Below, one piece after another: positions 34,701-45,324 of a DNA stretch of 64,000 bases. The stretch is taken from contig RBKR01000003.1 of the NCBI GenBank assembly GCA_004835665.1, forward strand, positions 124,001-188,000. Reading direction: 5' to 3'. The position numbers and the translations under genes are program-made. The notes beneath the pieces are model-generated. The model searched no databases and was not told the origin of the DNA. It worked only from the letters and a program-made list of their open reading frames with translations. The stretch is from Phoma sp. XZ068. Its lineage: Eukaryota; Ascomycota; Dothideomycetes; Pleosporales; Didymellaceae. The first letter of the stretch is position 1, and each line of letters starts with the position of its first letter.

Positions 34701-35101
34701 GTGCCGACTTACAAGCTGATGGCATCCACTATTTATACAAGCGACTTCAGGACACATCATCGTGGTTCTATATCCAAGGTCATCCCGTTAAATGTGTTGA
34801 CTATATACCAGAGAGTCTGCCGCCATTTAAGAGACGGGTGTGTTTTCAAGCTAAAATAGAGGATGAGCTTATTACAATGTCAATTCGAGGTATCACAAGC
34901 ACATCAAAGACTATAAGCGGCTTTCCTACAACACTTCAGCAGCTGATTAAAAATCTACGTCTGGACAGCCCTTTTGGAACAGTCGATCATTCTACGGATG
35001 AGAAACCACTGCCCATGATACCAAGGAAGCGGAGGAGAAGCGTTAGCCAAGGAGATCGGCGTAACCCAAAGCGAGCTTGTTCCAGCGTATACAGTACATA
35101 G
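31738..35101 (+). CDS. RING/patatin-like phospholipase (PLP), Starship accessory type
   Basis: I infer seven exons: 31738-31964, 32029-32954, 33006-33566, 33610-33936, 33986-34040, 34099-34116 and 34165-35101. All phases agree, giving 1016 aa. A RING-like Cys/His cluster (CFCCFMQMPEKVLACGHALS … CVLC) is followed by the patatin domain. That domain has the oxyanion loop DGGGVKG, nucleophile elbow GTSAG (split by an intron), TSAAPW and the Asp motif DGG. Family enzymes are serine acyl-hydrolases acting on lipids, and all catalytic elements are present. An 18-nt exon supplies the TSAAPW block. The start is uncertain: ATG 31738 overlaps the start of the divergent DUF3723 gene. The C-terminus is basic and may act as a nuclear signal. 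Confidence 0.88.
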
Positions 35102-35244
35102 TCTAATAGATTTATGTTTTACAATTATTACCGTTTACTAAAAGTGAAGGTAAAAACTAACATTACTCTATTATTGAAATATAGACCTGTTATAGATAAC
35201 GCTTCTCCTCTCGACTGTAGCGAAGAATAACACACCTCTACCCA

Positions 35245-35740
35245 GCTACCTGTACAGGAATTGTGGAAGTATAGGTATATTCTTAACACAGGTTTCTCCT
35301 CTTTATAGATACCTAAAAATAGTTCTTTACTACCTGTACAGGAATAATAGAGGTATAGATGTATTTTAAGAACAGATTTGTACTCTATACAGGTACCTAA
35401 AAACCGGTTTAAAGCTACCTGTACCGGAAAAGTAGCGGTATAGATATATTCTCAAAACAGGTTTATTGTCTATACAGGTACCTAAAAACAGTTCTAAAGC
35501 TACCTGTACCGGAAAAGTAGCGGTATAGATATATCTCAAAACAGGTTTATTGTCTATACAGGTACCTAAAAACAGTTCTAAAGCTACCTGTACCGGAAAA
35601 GTAGCGGTATAGATATATTCTCAAAACAGGTTTATTGTCTATACAGGTACCTAAAAACAGTTCTAAAGCTACCTGTACCGGAAAAGTAGCGGTACAGATA
35701 TATTCTACAAACAGGTTTATTTTCTATACAGTACATAAAA
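35245..35740. repeat. Minisatellite, about six 84-85-bp units
   Basis: Units begin with AGCTACCTGTAC at about 35245, 35329, 35413, 35498, 35582 and 35667. The last four are nearly identical and the first two are diverged. Each contains GTACAGG- or CCTGTAC-type words in both orientations, so single units can form partial hairpins. It follows the patatin gene directly. Confidence 0.9.
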
Positions 35741-35980
35741 TTTTAAATATAGTTAGAAGTAGTTCTATACAAGGAGTATAGAGTTAAGGGTAGATCTTAA
35801 GCTACCTGTGTAGGAAGAAGTGTATTAAAATTTCATTGTGTATAAGAAAGGCATATCGTCTGATACAATTGTCTGATCAAAATGCTAAGGACCTGGAGAG
35901 AGTTTGTTTAGACACTATAGCTCTGAAACTGATGAAATTGATTCACTATAATACACACAAGCTTTGCTTGCTGCGCTGCG
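35741..35980. other. AT-rich spacer after the minisatellite
   Basis: No coding frame is recognised. The sequence is AT-rich and probably holds 3' ends of the two convergent genes on either side. Confidence 0.4.
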
Positions 35981-37396
35981 TTATGACCTTCGCCTTTTTG
36001 AAGGGCGATAATGGGCATAAATTCCAGAAAACATCTCCGAATTATCCGACACGTCATCCATACAGGTACGAAGCTTCTCCAACATAGGCTTGACTTTGGT
36101 GCACTCCGATACAGACAGCCAGTATTCCATGAGGTTGACGTAAGAATCGCGCAGCATACGCATATCTTCCAATGATATCGTTGCCTTGTCTCGACAAGTG
36201 CGACCGGTTTCTTTTACCAACTCATCGTGCTTCTGGACCATCGCCTCCACAGCCGCCTCCGAGTGCTCCCGCAATTCGATCCAGTAAGCCTCCTGCTGGT
36301 AAAACCCTGATATCAGCTCCTTCAGCACCTTCTTCCCATGCTGCGCCCATTCAACCTCTCCTTTGCGCTCCACTCTAGCTCTTTTACGAGAACTCGGTTT
36401 TCGCAAAACAGTCTGCTCGCTTGATTGAACCTCGTTACGGTGTGTGGTAGTCTTAGGAGGCGCATTGGTTGTCGTCCTGTCATCATCGGTCTCGTCGTCG
36501 ATTACAATAGGATCCGAACTCTTTGATCCCGTCCCTGATAAAGAATGCGCCGTGGGCACCACAGAAGTGGCCGTTTTGCCAGGCTGGCTATTGGAGCCCT
36601 TTGATTTTGATATTTCACAGGATTCTGGGAGTGGAGATGATTGTTGGAGTGCGAAAGTATCTGCCAGCTTCAGACTCGGCCCCGAGGCAGATGTTCGCAC
36701 GACTGGTAAGAGATTGCTGTTCTTCATAGTCTCGCCCACTGAAGTGTCAGACGCAGGTATCGCAGAACGTTCATCGCATGATGACACCTGACATCTAGAA
36801 CGTCTCCCATCACTCTCTTGATCTGAACGAGAGTGGTTCTGGAAAGAAATAACGTCAACTTGCGACATGGCGAGTGTTGGAGGCTTTGGAGCCGAAGGAC
36901 TGAAGCTCAGGGCTGCGACCGCTGACATGGAAAGCTTTGGCGGCTTCGGGGTTGAAGGACTGAAGCTCAGGGCTGCGATTTCTGACATGGCGAGTGTTGG
37001 AGGCTTTGGAGATGAGGGGCTGAAGCTCAGGGCTGCGACCGCTGACATGGAAAGCTTTGGCGGCTTTGGGTTGAAGGACTGAAGCTCAGGACTGCGGTTT
37101 CTGAAATGGAAAGCTTTGGTGTTTTGGTATTCTCGCAATTGCATATAGCGACGTCCATAGGTGCATCGAGTAATGGTGCAATAGTAGGTGCTCTTGGGTT
37201 GAGTGCATGTTGCGGAAGCAGCTCTGCAGATATGTGCGTGTCCTGCACAAAATCGAAGGACTCCATTGCCTGTCAGTGTTAGCCATGCTACGTTGACAGG
37301 TCAGAACTGACTTACATTCACGTCGGTACTGAAGATTTCGCTACGCCACATATCTTCATTGAATAGTAGGTCGAAGTCAAAAAAAGCCTGGTCCAT
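35981..37396 (-). pseudogene. Protein with 18-residue repeats, apparently frameshifted
   Basis: Exon 1 (37316-37396, MDQAFFDFDLLFNEDMW) joins exon 2 (from 37269) in phase 0 across a 46-nt intron. Exon 2 enters about four and a half 18-residue repeats with consensus AALSFSPSxPKPPxLxMS, spanning about 36,865-37,110. In the first repeat one base is missing relative to its sister copies (GGCTTTGGGTTG against GGCTTCGGGGTTG on the plus strand, near 37,066). This throws the frame off. The rest, in the shifted frame, encodes a disordered linker and a helical C-terminus (KKVLKELISGFYQQEAYWIE). An internal ATG at 37144 could rescue a shorter 387-aa product. Confidence 0.65.
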
Positions 37397-38580
37397 GGTG
37401 TATGGTGATTTGGTCAGTTCCAAAAGCACGGTGGTGACTGACCTTTTATGGTCAACGTGTACCAGCCGTGGTCGCCTACATAGCACGTGAGGTTGTCTGT
37501 CTCGCGAGATGTGGGAACAACCTCCTACCCACCCGAGACACCGATCGCTATCCACGCCTCAGACTGTCGTCGGACTTCACCTGAAGGATGGTTCGATTCG
37601 TTAACGTATCTGCTTAGCCTCCCCCCTAGGCTCCTTTTGCATGAATATCGTAGCTATCGGTGATCTGAATGAAACCTTTGCCGCCGTGGTAAACATCTGC
37701 CAGAGCCAATATCCTCGTCCAGCCCGTAAACAGGCTGTGCCATGGCCATCAGGATACATAAATCGTTGGCGATTGGCTTTGTAATTATAGAAAGTGACAT
37801 CCGCATGAATCTTACGATGCAACGTGCTATCACAGGGCGGCAACCATGCCATGCTGTGGGCTTCAGACAGCCAGTAACGAAGCCCCTCCTCCTCTTGCAT
37901 AGGGCCAAGATGCTTTGTGCCCTGGATGTTGATGTGGCTGCGTACATACAGATGACGCTGTGCCATCGTGCGGGCTTGGATAGCCAGTGATGAGCCATCT
38001 CTTGGTTTCGCATACGTCCGAGATGCAACTTTCTCTTGAATGGAAACGTGACTGCGGACAGCTGGCGGCAATGAAAGCCTACCAAGGGCTTCAATTCGCC
38101 AGTCATGAGATCACCTGCACCCTACGCATAATACCGAGATGCACTGAGCCACGGAGTGCGATACAGTTACACAGGAAGAAGCCAAACCTGCATTATGCAC
38201 TGAAATCGATTGGATGTTGAGACAGGAGATCAAAAATAGTGCCGTATTGGTTTCATTGAGGCGGTATTGACAAGCACGGAAGTGCTAGGAATGGACAGTC
38301 CGATGGGGCGTGAATTGCCACTGAGATCAGGGAGAAGTCTTAGCTCAATACGACGGCACATATGGAAGACCGAAGGGACTGGGTCACAGGCATATATAGA
38401 GCAGCCAGTCTTCCAAAGCGACTGAGCAACCAGCACAAATGAGTTCCCTCAACGCAAGCCCAAAGCCCCAAGATCTCAACACGTAAAGTTTCTTCTCCAA
38501 AGAAAAGCTCTATATGCTAATCCTCACCAGCGCTGCCCCTAGCCTGTACTTTTTCCTGGTCTACACCGACGAACCTGAGG
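37397..38580. other. Stretch without a firm gene
   Basis: Two overlapping minus-strand frames at 37,601-38,106 are open for about 150 codons each, but neither contains a domain. I see no convincing gene. Confidence 0.35.
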
Positions 38581-39380
38581 ATGGAGTATTCTTTGTTGAC
38601 CTCGGCAACCTCTCCCCGGCCTCTACGTTCTGTGATCAGAACACTGCGAAGCAATCCGAATGCAGGCAACATGATGGTAGCATTTCGATTTCTGGATCTA
38701 CCACCAGGTACGTGAGGCAGAGCTGCATCAACGAAGCTTATCTAACTGGTTTCACAGACATCCGTAACCTCATTTACGAGCTTTGCCTTGGACTCATGTC
38801 CATCCGGATGAAGAGCCGCCGTGCTGTCCATGTCGAAGGAAGTGGGTATCGCAGCCTCACGCAAGTGTCTCGGCAAACTCGTGCTGAGTTCCACCCTTTA
38901 TATCTGATTAAAACCACATTTTCACTGAGGGCGACCCAGGTGCGAAGGTTTGTTAAGGATCTTGTTCCAAGATCGTTAAACCTAAAAGGCACTGTTACGC
39001 TTGTAATTGACATAAGTCAACGTTCCCGCGAAAGTTTGGATCTACTGCCAGTCCTTCAGTCTATAGCAGGCCGCGAAGAGATTCAAGTTCAGTTCGAATT
39101 CCGGAGCGGAAATGGGCACCCAAAGATGGCGGAAGTGCTAAATCAAGCATATCAGCAAAAATCACAGTGGCAGGCATTCATTTCCAGAGTGAAGCACATA
39201 TACATCGAATACAGATACCTATCCATTGAATTTCAAGAGAGAGGATTTGGGACATGGAAGGCAAGAACAGACGTTGCTTCTGAGAAGTTTTGGGGCGATC
39301 TGGGTTTCAGAGTGCAAGAGAACAATCACAATTGCTTGGATCTGAGTTGTGCCGCGCCCCAGGTCTGGTCCTCGTCATAG
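38581..39380 (+). CDS. F-box-like domain protein
   Basis: I infer two exons, 38581-38707 and 38758-39380, joined in phase 1 across a 50-nt intron (GTACGT, branch CTAAC, TTCACAG), giving 249 aa. The splice restores FRFLDLPPDIRNLIYELCL, the classic fungal F-box-like opening. It is followed by YRSLTQVSRQTRAEFHPLYL and a helical/beta C-terminal half. Proteins of this group are thought to be substrate adaptors for SCF ubiquitin ligases, but most are uncharacterised. The start is the first ATG in the spliced frame; MMVAFRF at 38671 is an alternative. Confidence 0.78.
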
Positions 39381-39899
39381 GTGGTCAGTAGGTCGGCAGC
39401 TCGAGTGGGTGCTGAGGTTCAAGATATCCGAGTATTTTCCGATGCCGAACATTTGCCGAAGGCACGTGATGCGACAGTATGTTGAACTGTCTGGTGCTAT
39501 GGATGCCACTGAACGAGGGATGGGGGAACGCAGAACCCTCAACTGCTGAGCAGCAGTCACTACGAGTGTTCCGTTCCTGTATTCAGAATGGCGTTCCTTG
39601 CAAGCGCCTGCTGTGCCACCAACATGCGCCCACATAACCCCCCCGCGCCTCCACCCTGCATCGCTTCGGTTTAGTGGGTCGTACCTGCCGTCAGACAACA
39701 GTCTCCAGGTTTTCGACGATCGCAACTGAGAACAGGAAGCTGTAATTTGATGCCACTGAGGTACTCGCACTACCAGCAAATTGCTTACCGAGTCTAATTC
39801 CTCTTTTTCTAATTGATTTCCTATCTCTCGCAGGCATTGATCAAGACCTCTCACTATTGTCCATGCTCGCATCTCTACCTTATACAACATTCTTTCATT

Positions 39900-41233
39900 A
39901 TGGACAACGCTCTGCTTCCATCTCCTGCTTCTCCTGCGTCTCCTTTTTCTGTAGCTCTATCTCTTCCCCCACCTGCATATTCAGCGCGTATCTCTTCAGA
40001 TCAGCTGTGGAAGATCAAGAATGCTAAATACCAATCCACTTTCGTGAAGGAAGGCGAGCCGAGTTCAGAAGATTTCCAGAAGCACCTCAAATACATCAAG
40101 GACCCGCACTTTACGAGCGCAGTTAGTGTCCACAATAGCACCACGTGACCGACATCTTACAAATCCTCACAGTACGGCCCCGATCATATAGCGCCGACCT
40201 CTGAGCTACCACGCCATGTCAAGATACAGTACAGCCAGGGTTTTTGTCGCCTTACCGAACTTCTAGATAAATTCCAGGACTGCATTAGCGAAATGGGTCC
40301 TCTCCAAGAAGAGGACCTACTGTTCCTTCTTCTTCGTCGATTTGCGGATACGTCCGATGCGACCGTATATGCGGAGATTAGGCGTTCTAGAGCTGTCCAA
40401 ATTTACGATTCCTCCATTCATGAACCGCTAGTAGGTAGCCTACGCATTTGCATCGCAACCGTGTTGACATAGAATTGCAGGAATCGATGATACTAGAAGG
40501 CGCTCTAACCCACGATACCAGTGTTATTCATGCTGACCTGAATATGAATTACTCCGAGCCGGCGCAAGAGCAATCATTAGACGACACAGCCTACACTCTC
40601 CTACCCCAGACACCTTTAGAAGCAGATGCTAACTGTGCTGTAACGGTCAATTTCCCCGCATCGTTATCTATCGAATGTCCAGACAGCTCAAGTTTGTTTA
40701 TCGAGAATCCTCCAGATTATTCAAGCCCACACGATTGGATAGAGATTCGACCAGAGCATGACTGGGATCAATTGCCAATCAAGTTCCAGCCTCCGAGCTT
40801 TCGCATACATCGATGTCACCATGGAGGAGTTGAGCGTGGTGAGGAAGATGATGCCTTCGAGTTACCTATGGGTTTTCCAGAAGTGTTGCATCATATAGAC
40901 GAAACTTGCAACGATGTTTGTGATAACCAAATGATGTATATTTACCGAAGAGCTAATTCATATAGATGTCCAAGGCTACGTTCCGAATCCACAGTCTGCC
41001 AGGACAATCTCTGCCTCTAGAAGAAGGAGGCACACAGAGCTTTGAATGCGATTTGTTCGCCACTATCCCTTCGTTGTACATCACAGTCAAGCGGCATGGA
41101 AAGTTCTTGGTGTACGAGTGCTTCAAAAGCAGAGAGGTTTGATATCTTCATATGAGATTTTGCGCCGAAGCTGACAGTCACCTAGGAATGGATCTCATCT
41201 CATAACGGCCATGAGGAGTGTTTTGGGTGCTAG
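39900..41233 (+). CDS. Unknown five-exon protein, 377 aa
   Basis: I infer exons 39900-40121, 40173-40430, 40481-40915, 40966-41136 and 41186-41233. All introns are 49-51 nt and phase 0. The N-terminus is Ser/Pro-rich (PASPASPFSVALSLPPPAYS). A helical part follows (RLTELLDKFQDCI, then LLFLLLRRFADT), then an acidic middle. The C-terminal module carries TFRIHSLPGQSLPLEEGG and LYITVKRHGKFLVYECF and ends GHEECFGC. The regular splicing argues for an active gene. I do not recognise the family. Confidence 0.7.
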
Positions 41234-41555
41234 GAAGACCCGATAACAATGCGGTGGCGAGATTCTCAACCAGGTCTTATTTTAGATGCATATAGCTCAA
41301 TCTACTTTTAAACTGCTATAATCTGCCATTAAAAACAGGAAAACTAATTTGACGCTACTCTAGATCGCGCGCGTGTTTTATAATTACTGAACTGTGTCTT
41401 CTATAACTTTTGTTTACGGGAAACAGTTCCTGGATTCTGCTAATATACATGTATTTACATCCCCATCTCCCAGACATCTAACTTAGTCCCTATTCACAAA
41501 GCATTTGCTTTTGTTGCATTGCCTATTAAGAAACACAATTCAATCAACCTACACC

Positions 41556-41924
41556 ATGTCAACTACTTCGCCACCTTCTCTCTCATCCCAATCGACTATC
41601 AGCGAAGCTTCAGAGCCAGTCGAGCTTGCCTACAGCCCAATGTGGTCAGCGCAATTGTCAGGTTCAGACTATAATGGAATAGAGCAACCAGAGCCAAATG
41701 TATATCTACAACTATCCCAGCTCCTTGAGTGGGAGATATGGACACACAGCCAAACCCGGGCTAAGCTCACAAGCGAGTGCCTGAGATCTGCTGAGCTGGT
41801 AGCTCAGGTGAACAGGCTTGCCAACGAACTTGCACTTTTGCGAGGATACTGCCAGCTACAACCCAGGCAAAGGGGATCTTCAGCGACCTTTCAGGGCAAT
41901 AATAAGCAGGAACGCAAGGTCTGA
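41556..41924 (+). CDS. Coiled-coil family member B (LEWEIW family)
   Basis: This frame starts at MSTTSPPSLSSQST and encodes 122 aa. It shares with the gene at 21,837-22,295 the block EPVELAYSPMW, then NVYLQLSQLLEWEIWTHSQT, then a short coiled coil ending in LLRGYC. The N-terminus is Ser/Thr-rich and disordered in both. It is shorter than copy A at the C-terminus. Function is unknown. Confidence 0.6.
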   Translation: MSTTSPPSLSSQSTISEASEPVELAYSPMWSAQLSGSDYNGIEQPEPNVYLQLSQLLEWEIWTHSQTRAKLTSECLRSAELVAQVNRLANELALLRGYCQLQPRQRGSSATFQGNNKQERKV

Positions 41925-42105
41925 GCTACGCAATATCCTCTAGGGAGAATACTAACGTTAAATAGACGCCAGAGCCATGGCCTACTGAGCGAATTGAATT
42001 GAACAACAGCTCTAATATAATATTGGGAACTAAAGTCCCTCCCTAGGGCATGGGACACCCTCCGTTCTGGGACATTCAAGGGGAGGGATGGTCTGGTAAA
42101 GGATA

Positions 42106-42807
42106 TTAGGGCTGCACTTGCGGGTCTGGTACAGGCGATCTTCTGTGCGTGTCTTTGCATGTCAAGTTGACTTGCGTGTCCAAACCCCTGGCAATCGCAC
42201 CAAGATGAGCCTTATGGTGTAATGATGTAGTAACTGCATCAGCCTCATTCAAGTTACTGTCCATTGTTGAATTGTGAAGATCTGATGCGCTTACAGCATT
42301 GAGCCAAAGACGCACTTTTGGACCTGGCCATCCGGTGGTATTGGGGTCTTTGCTCTGAACTAATTTGCTTTCAAGATTGTCACTAGTCGAGTCGCCGCAG
42401 GCAACGCTAGGTTGCTGAAAGTCGGCGGGCTTAGGAATATGTCTGTATCCTCCGTCGAGTGGTACCCAAATCGGAAAATCTCCTCCGTCGAGTGGTACCT
42501 AGATCGGAAAATCTCTCCTACTGGCTAGTTCCCTTTGTAGTCGGCGTCGTTGACCGAGCTTCATACTAAGATGACTAAGGTCCTTCTCTTGTGCTTTAGA
42601 TATAGTATCCCAATCATACAACCCGTTTATTTCCATCACATCAATGTATTGCCCTAGAGAAAGGATATGGAGATTGTGCCGCAAATGGCTATCCATATTA
42701 TCGTCGTCGCCCAGCAAAAGCTCGGACGAGAATGGATTATTGGACGAAGTATTGTGTGAGAAGGGGAGACGGAAGGGTGAGGGCAGGGGGAAAAGAATGC
42801 GCCGCAC
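42106..42807 (-). pseudogene. SAM-domain protein, interrupted by a tandem duplication with a stop
   Basis: The frame from 42807 contains a sterile-alpha-motif core: LGQYIDVMEINGLYDWDTIS, then DLSHLSMKLGQRRRLQRELA. SAM domains mediate protein or RNA binding. The frame stops at TAG 42499-42501, inside the sequence DFPI*VPLDGG. The next 11 codons repeat the segment intact as DFPIWVPLDGG, and the frame then continues to 42106 (KPADFQQPSVACGD … RLWLNAVSASDL). One copy therefore has TGG and the other TAG. The gene is broken unless the stop is read through. The ATG at about 42694 (MDSHLRHNLHI) is an equally good start. Confidence 0.65.
42450..42515. repeat. 33-bp tandem duplication
   Basis: Two adjacent 33-bp units (about 42450-42482 and 42483-42515) differ in two central bases, ACCCAAAT versus ACCTAGAT. 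One difference is CpA to TpA on the plus strand, and together they change a Trp codon to TAG on the minus strand. Confidence 0.85.
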
Positions 42808-43767
42808 CTAGCATTATTACCACACTACAATCTTGCCGATTACGTCAAATAAAACTGATCAAGTTATTGGATGACATGGCCACTGTACCCTTTGACTAAT
42901 GTGATAATAATTTACAAGTTTTGGTACTCTACGAGAGAACTCGACTTTAATCGTCGAAGTTAATCGTCTATGACGTCTCATGACGTAGCACCCCCGCTTT
43001 GCAAGGCGTTGTCCATGTCGTATGCGGTCGACCATCCAAAGATAAGAGAACAGATCGCGCAACTCAACAGCTTTTTCCAGCACGCCAGACGTACGATTCC
43101 TGGTAAGAGGGATCGTTAATCAATGCCTCCTCAAGGACGGTCACAAGACACGAAACCGGAATGGAGGTACTTGAAAGACTGTCAAAAGCTGTTCGGAGAA
43201 AGCCTATAAATCATACAGCATGACAGAAATGCCTAACCCGTCTAAATAGCCTCGCAACACATCCAGTAAATGAAGCAGAAAGCAGCATTGCCCTTAATGT
43301 AAGGATGAACCAATGTAGGCCCCTAGGAAATGGGGATCTCTATGGCGTTGCTAGAGTCCCTATACTTCACTTGCCGGCGCCGCTCTACTTATTAGCACCA
43401 GAGCTCCTGAGTGCAGGTATTGTGCGTTTGCGACCGCGTAGCCCTTCCCTAAAGCCGCTTTCTTCTTTGCAGCACTAGCGCTACGGACCTAGTGACCAGT
43501 GGGCTTTAGCTCCGTTTTTGATTCTGAAGAGATAGTGGTGGGAGTTCTTCGAAAAGGCTTGCTCGGTGAATGAAAACTGGGCAGCACTTTTCAATCTTCT
43601 GCACCAGCCCTTACATGGAAACAATGACGTCAGACAAGCAACTTGCACGAAAACTCAACACGACAACCTTGTTAGGACCGGAACTGCGCAGGAACACTTT
43701 TCACCTTTTGTAGCTTTCCTTCCTGCTTTCAAAAAAGCCGAAAGGGTACCCATTGCACCCAAGCAGC
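42808..43767. other. Stretch without a gene
   Basis: No convincing coding frame is visible between the SAM-domain gene and the GAA repeat. Short frames on both strands lack domains. Confidence 0.4.
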
Positions 43768-43826
43768 GAAGAAGAAGAAGAAGAAGAAGAAGAAGAAGAA
43801 GAAGAAGAAGAAGAAGAAGAAGAAAA
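43768..43826. repeat. GAA trinucleotide microsatellite
   Basis: About 19 GAA units run almost perfectly, ending in GAAAAATC. The repeat sits directly upstream of the AnmK-like ATG. If translated in frame it would add a poly-Glu leader, but no ATG precedes it, so I treat it as 5' untranslated or promoter sequence. Confidence 0.9.
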
Positions 43827-43830
43827 ATCA

Positions 43831-45324
43831 ATGCCGAGGCAGCAGCCGACTACCGAAGGGCCTGCTGAACATCTTGTCGTCAAAGCTCTTGGTATGCACG
43901 CCGATAGCCGACTGAACAAACTTCATTGCGCATTGCTACACTATCGACAACAAAGCTCTGATACCCTACCACAGGTATATGTCATCCATGTGAGTATTCG
44001 TTCTCTTAGTGACCATCTTATGCTAACGAGGATCAAGCACGCGGACATGCCCGTTCCTTCGGAGCTTCGGGCTAGCGTGCTTGACTTACTCTTCCCGATA
44101 CCAAAGCAGCTGTCCGTATTGGTGCACATACACGCCCTGTTTGGACATATATATTTTAATATCTTCAAAACCTTCTGTACAGATCAACGCATCAATCCAA
44201 AGTCGATTGATATTGCAGGCTTGCATACTTCTACACTCAGCCATATCCCTGCTCTGGGGCGACACAGGTTGGATTACCATCCTCTTAATTGGCAAAGCCT
44301 CTTCGCAAAGGAGTCTGGTATCACCAGTGTGACGGACTTTTGTGTCCTCGAACAGGGGATGCCCCAACCTGGCCTATCTCCTATGACTTTGGCACAAGAG
44401 TTCCACTTCACTCACCCCACCCAATTTCGTGCTTTCCTCGACATTGGAGAAATCGCGACACTTAACTTCTTACCTCCTTCTGCAGACCAAAGCGTGCAAT
44501 CAGCAGTATCTCGTGAATGCGGCCCAGGAAGCATGCTGATCGATTATGCTACACGTTACATCAATATGCAAACTCATCGCGAAGACAGCGACGACAGTTT
44601 CCCAACCAGTGGGAAGATCCATCACGATGTGGTAGACCGCTTTCTCAAAGCCCACGACTACCTTCGGATAGCACCTGATATGACTATGACAACCGAAATG
44701 TTCGGAAGTCACGATGCACAACAAATTCTCGATGAGTGTGAATTCCTGAAGATTTCCGAGACCGACACGCTTGCCATTGTCGCGCGTATAACAGCGCAAA
44801 ACATTGTAGACCAGTACCGTAGATTGCTACAATATCACTTCAAAGCCAGTCAGAAGATTGATCAGCTCTTCATCTACGGCCCAGGTTCAGCAAACACAAA
44901 CGTTACCGACTACCTCATGCTAGAGCTACCCGAGAGCATTATCACAGCTCCTATAAACGGCATCAGACTTCCAGATCACGAATCCGACGGTGTGTATTAT
45001 GCACAGCTAGCCCTCGAAGCTGTTTTCGAGAAAGCGCTGCAACACTCCGCAGCTTCGCTGTCGAGGTCTACTCAGCCACCTGCTTATGCTGTGGGAGGGA
45101 GCACTGCGTTTGGTGCAGGTTGGAATGAAGAGCTTGAGGAGACGATACTAAACAACAGACCAAAGCCATTCGCTGTTGTGAGAAACATACGTCTAGCGAT
45201 CTGGGTCAACTATCTTGACCGTCGCAGAAACTCATTCCATGGACAGTCTAACTCGAGCCTTTCAGAACCTTTACTTAATTATGGATGCAATGCTCCTGCG
45301 GTCAGTAATTGGAGCCTGCCCTAG
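43831..45324 (+). CDS. AnmK-like protein lacking the catalytic motifs
   Basis: The protein follows the fungal anhydro-N-acetylmuramic acid kinase-like family along its whole length: KLHCALLHYRQQ, HADMPVPSELRASVLDLL, ESGITSVTDFCVLEQG, CGPGSMLIDYATRYINMQ, ARITAQNIVDQYRRLL and FIYGPGSANTNVTDYL. I infer one 48-nt intron (43990-44037; GTGAGT, branch GCTAAC, ATCAAG), a multiple of three without a stop. The family's N-terminal GTSxDGxD phosphate loop is replaced by HADSRLNK. The HGQT motif and the NxGGIAN motif (here DIGEIATLNF) are also lost. It is probably a pseudoenzyme or decaying paralog. The C-terminal about 70 residues overlap the next gene and may be wrong. Confidence 0.65.
   Translation: MPRQQPTTEGPAEHLVVKALGMHADSRLNKLHCALLHYRQQSSDTLPQVYVIHVSIRSLSDHLMLTRIKHADMPVPSELRASVLDLLFPIPKQLSVLVHIHALFGHIYFNIFKTFCTDQRINPKSIDIAGLHTSTLSHIPALGRHRLDYHPLNWQSLFAKESGITSVTDFCVLEQGMPQPGLSPMTLAQEFHFTHPTQFRAFLDIGEIATLNFLPPSADQSVQSAVSRECGPGSMLIDYATRYINMQTHREDSDDSFPTSGKIHHDVVDRFLKAHDYLRIAPDMTMTTEMFGSHDAQQILDECEFLKISETDTLAIVARITAQNIVDQYRRLLQYHFKASQKIDQLFIYGPGSANTNVTDYLMLELPESIITAPINGIRLPDHESDGVYYAQLALEAVFEKALQHSAASLSRSTQPPAYAVGGSTAFGAGWNEELEETILNNRPKPFAVVRNIRLAIWVNYLDRRRNSFHGQSNSSLSEPLLNYGCNAPAVSNWSLP

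Noticed and set aside
35245..35740. CRISPR-like array
   Set aside because: The repeats are contiguous 85-bp units without unique spacers in a eukaryotic genome, so it is a minisatellite.
43701..43919. Poly-Ser frame and poly-Glu leader over the GAA repeat
   Set aside because: Both are translations of the microsatellite. No ATG precedes the poly-Glu frame.
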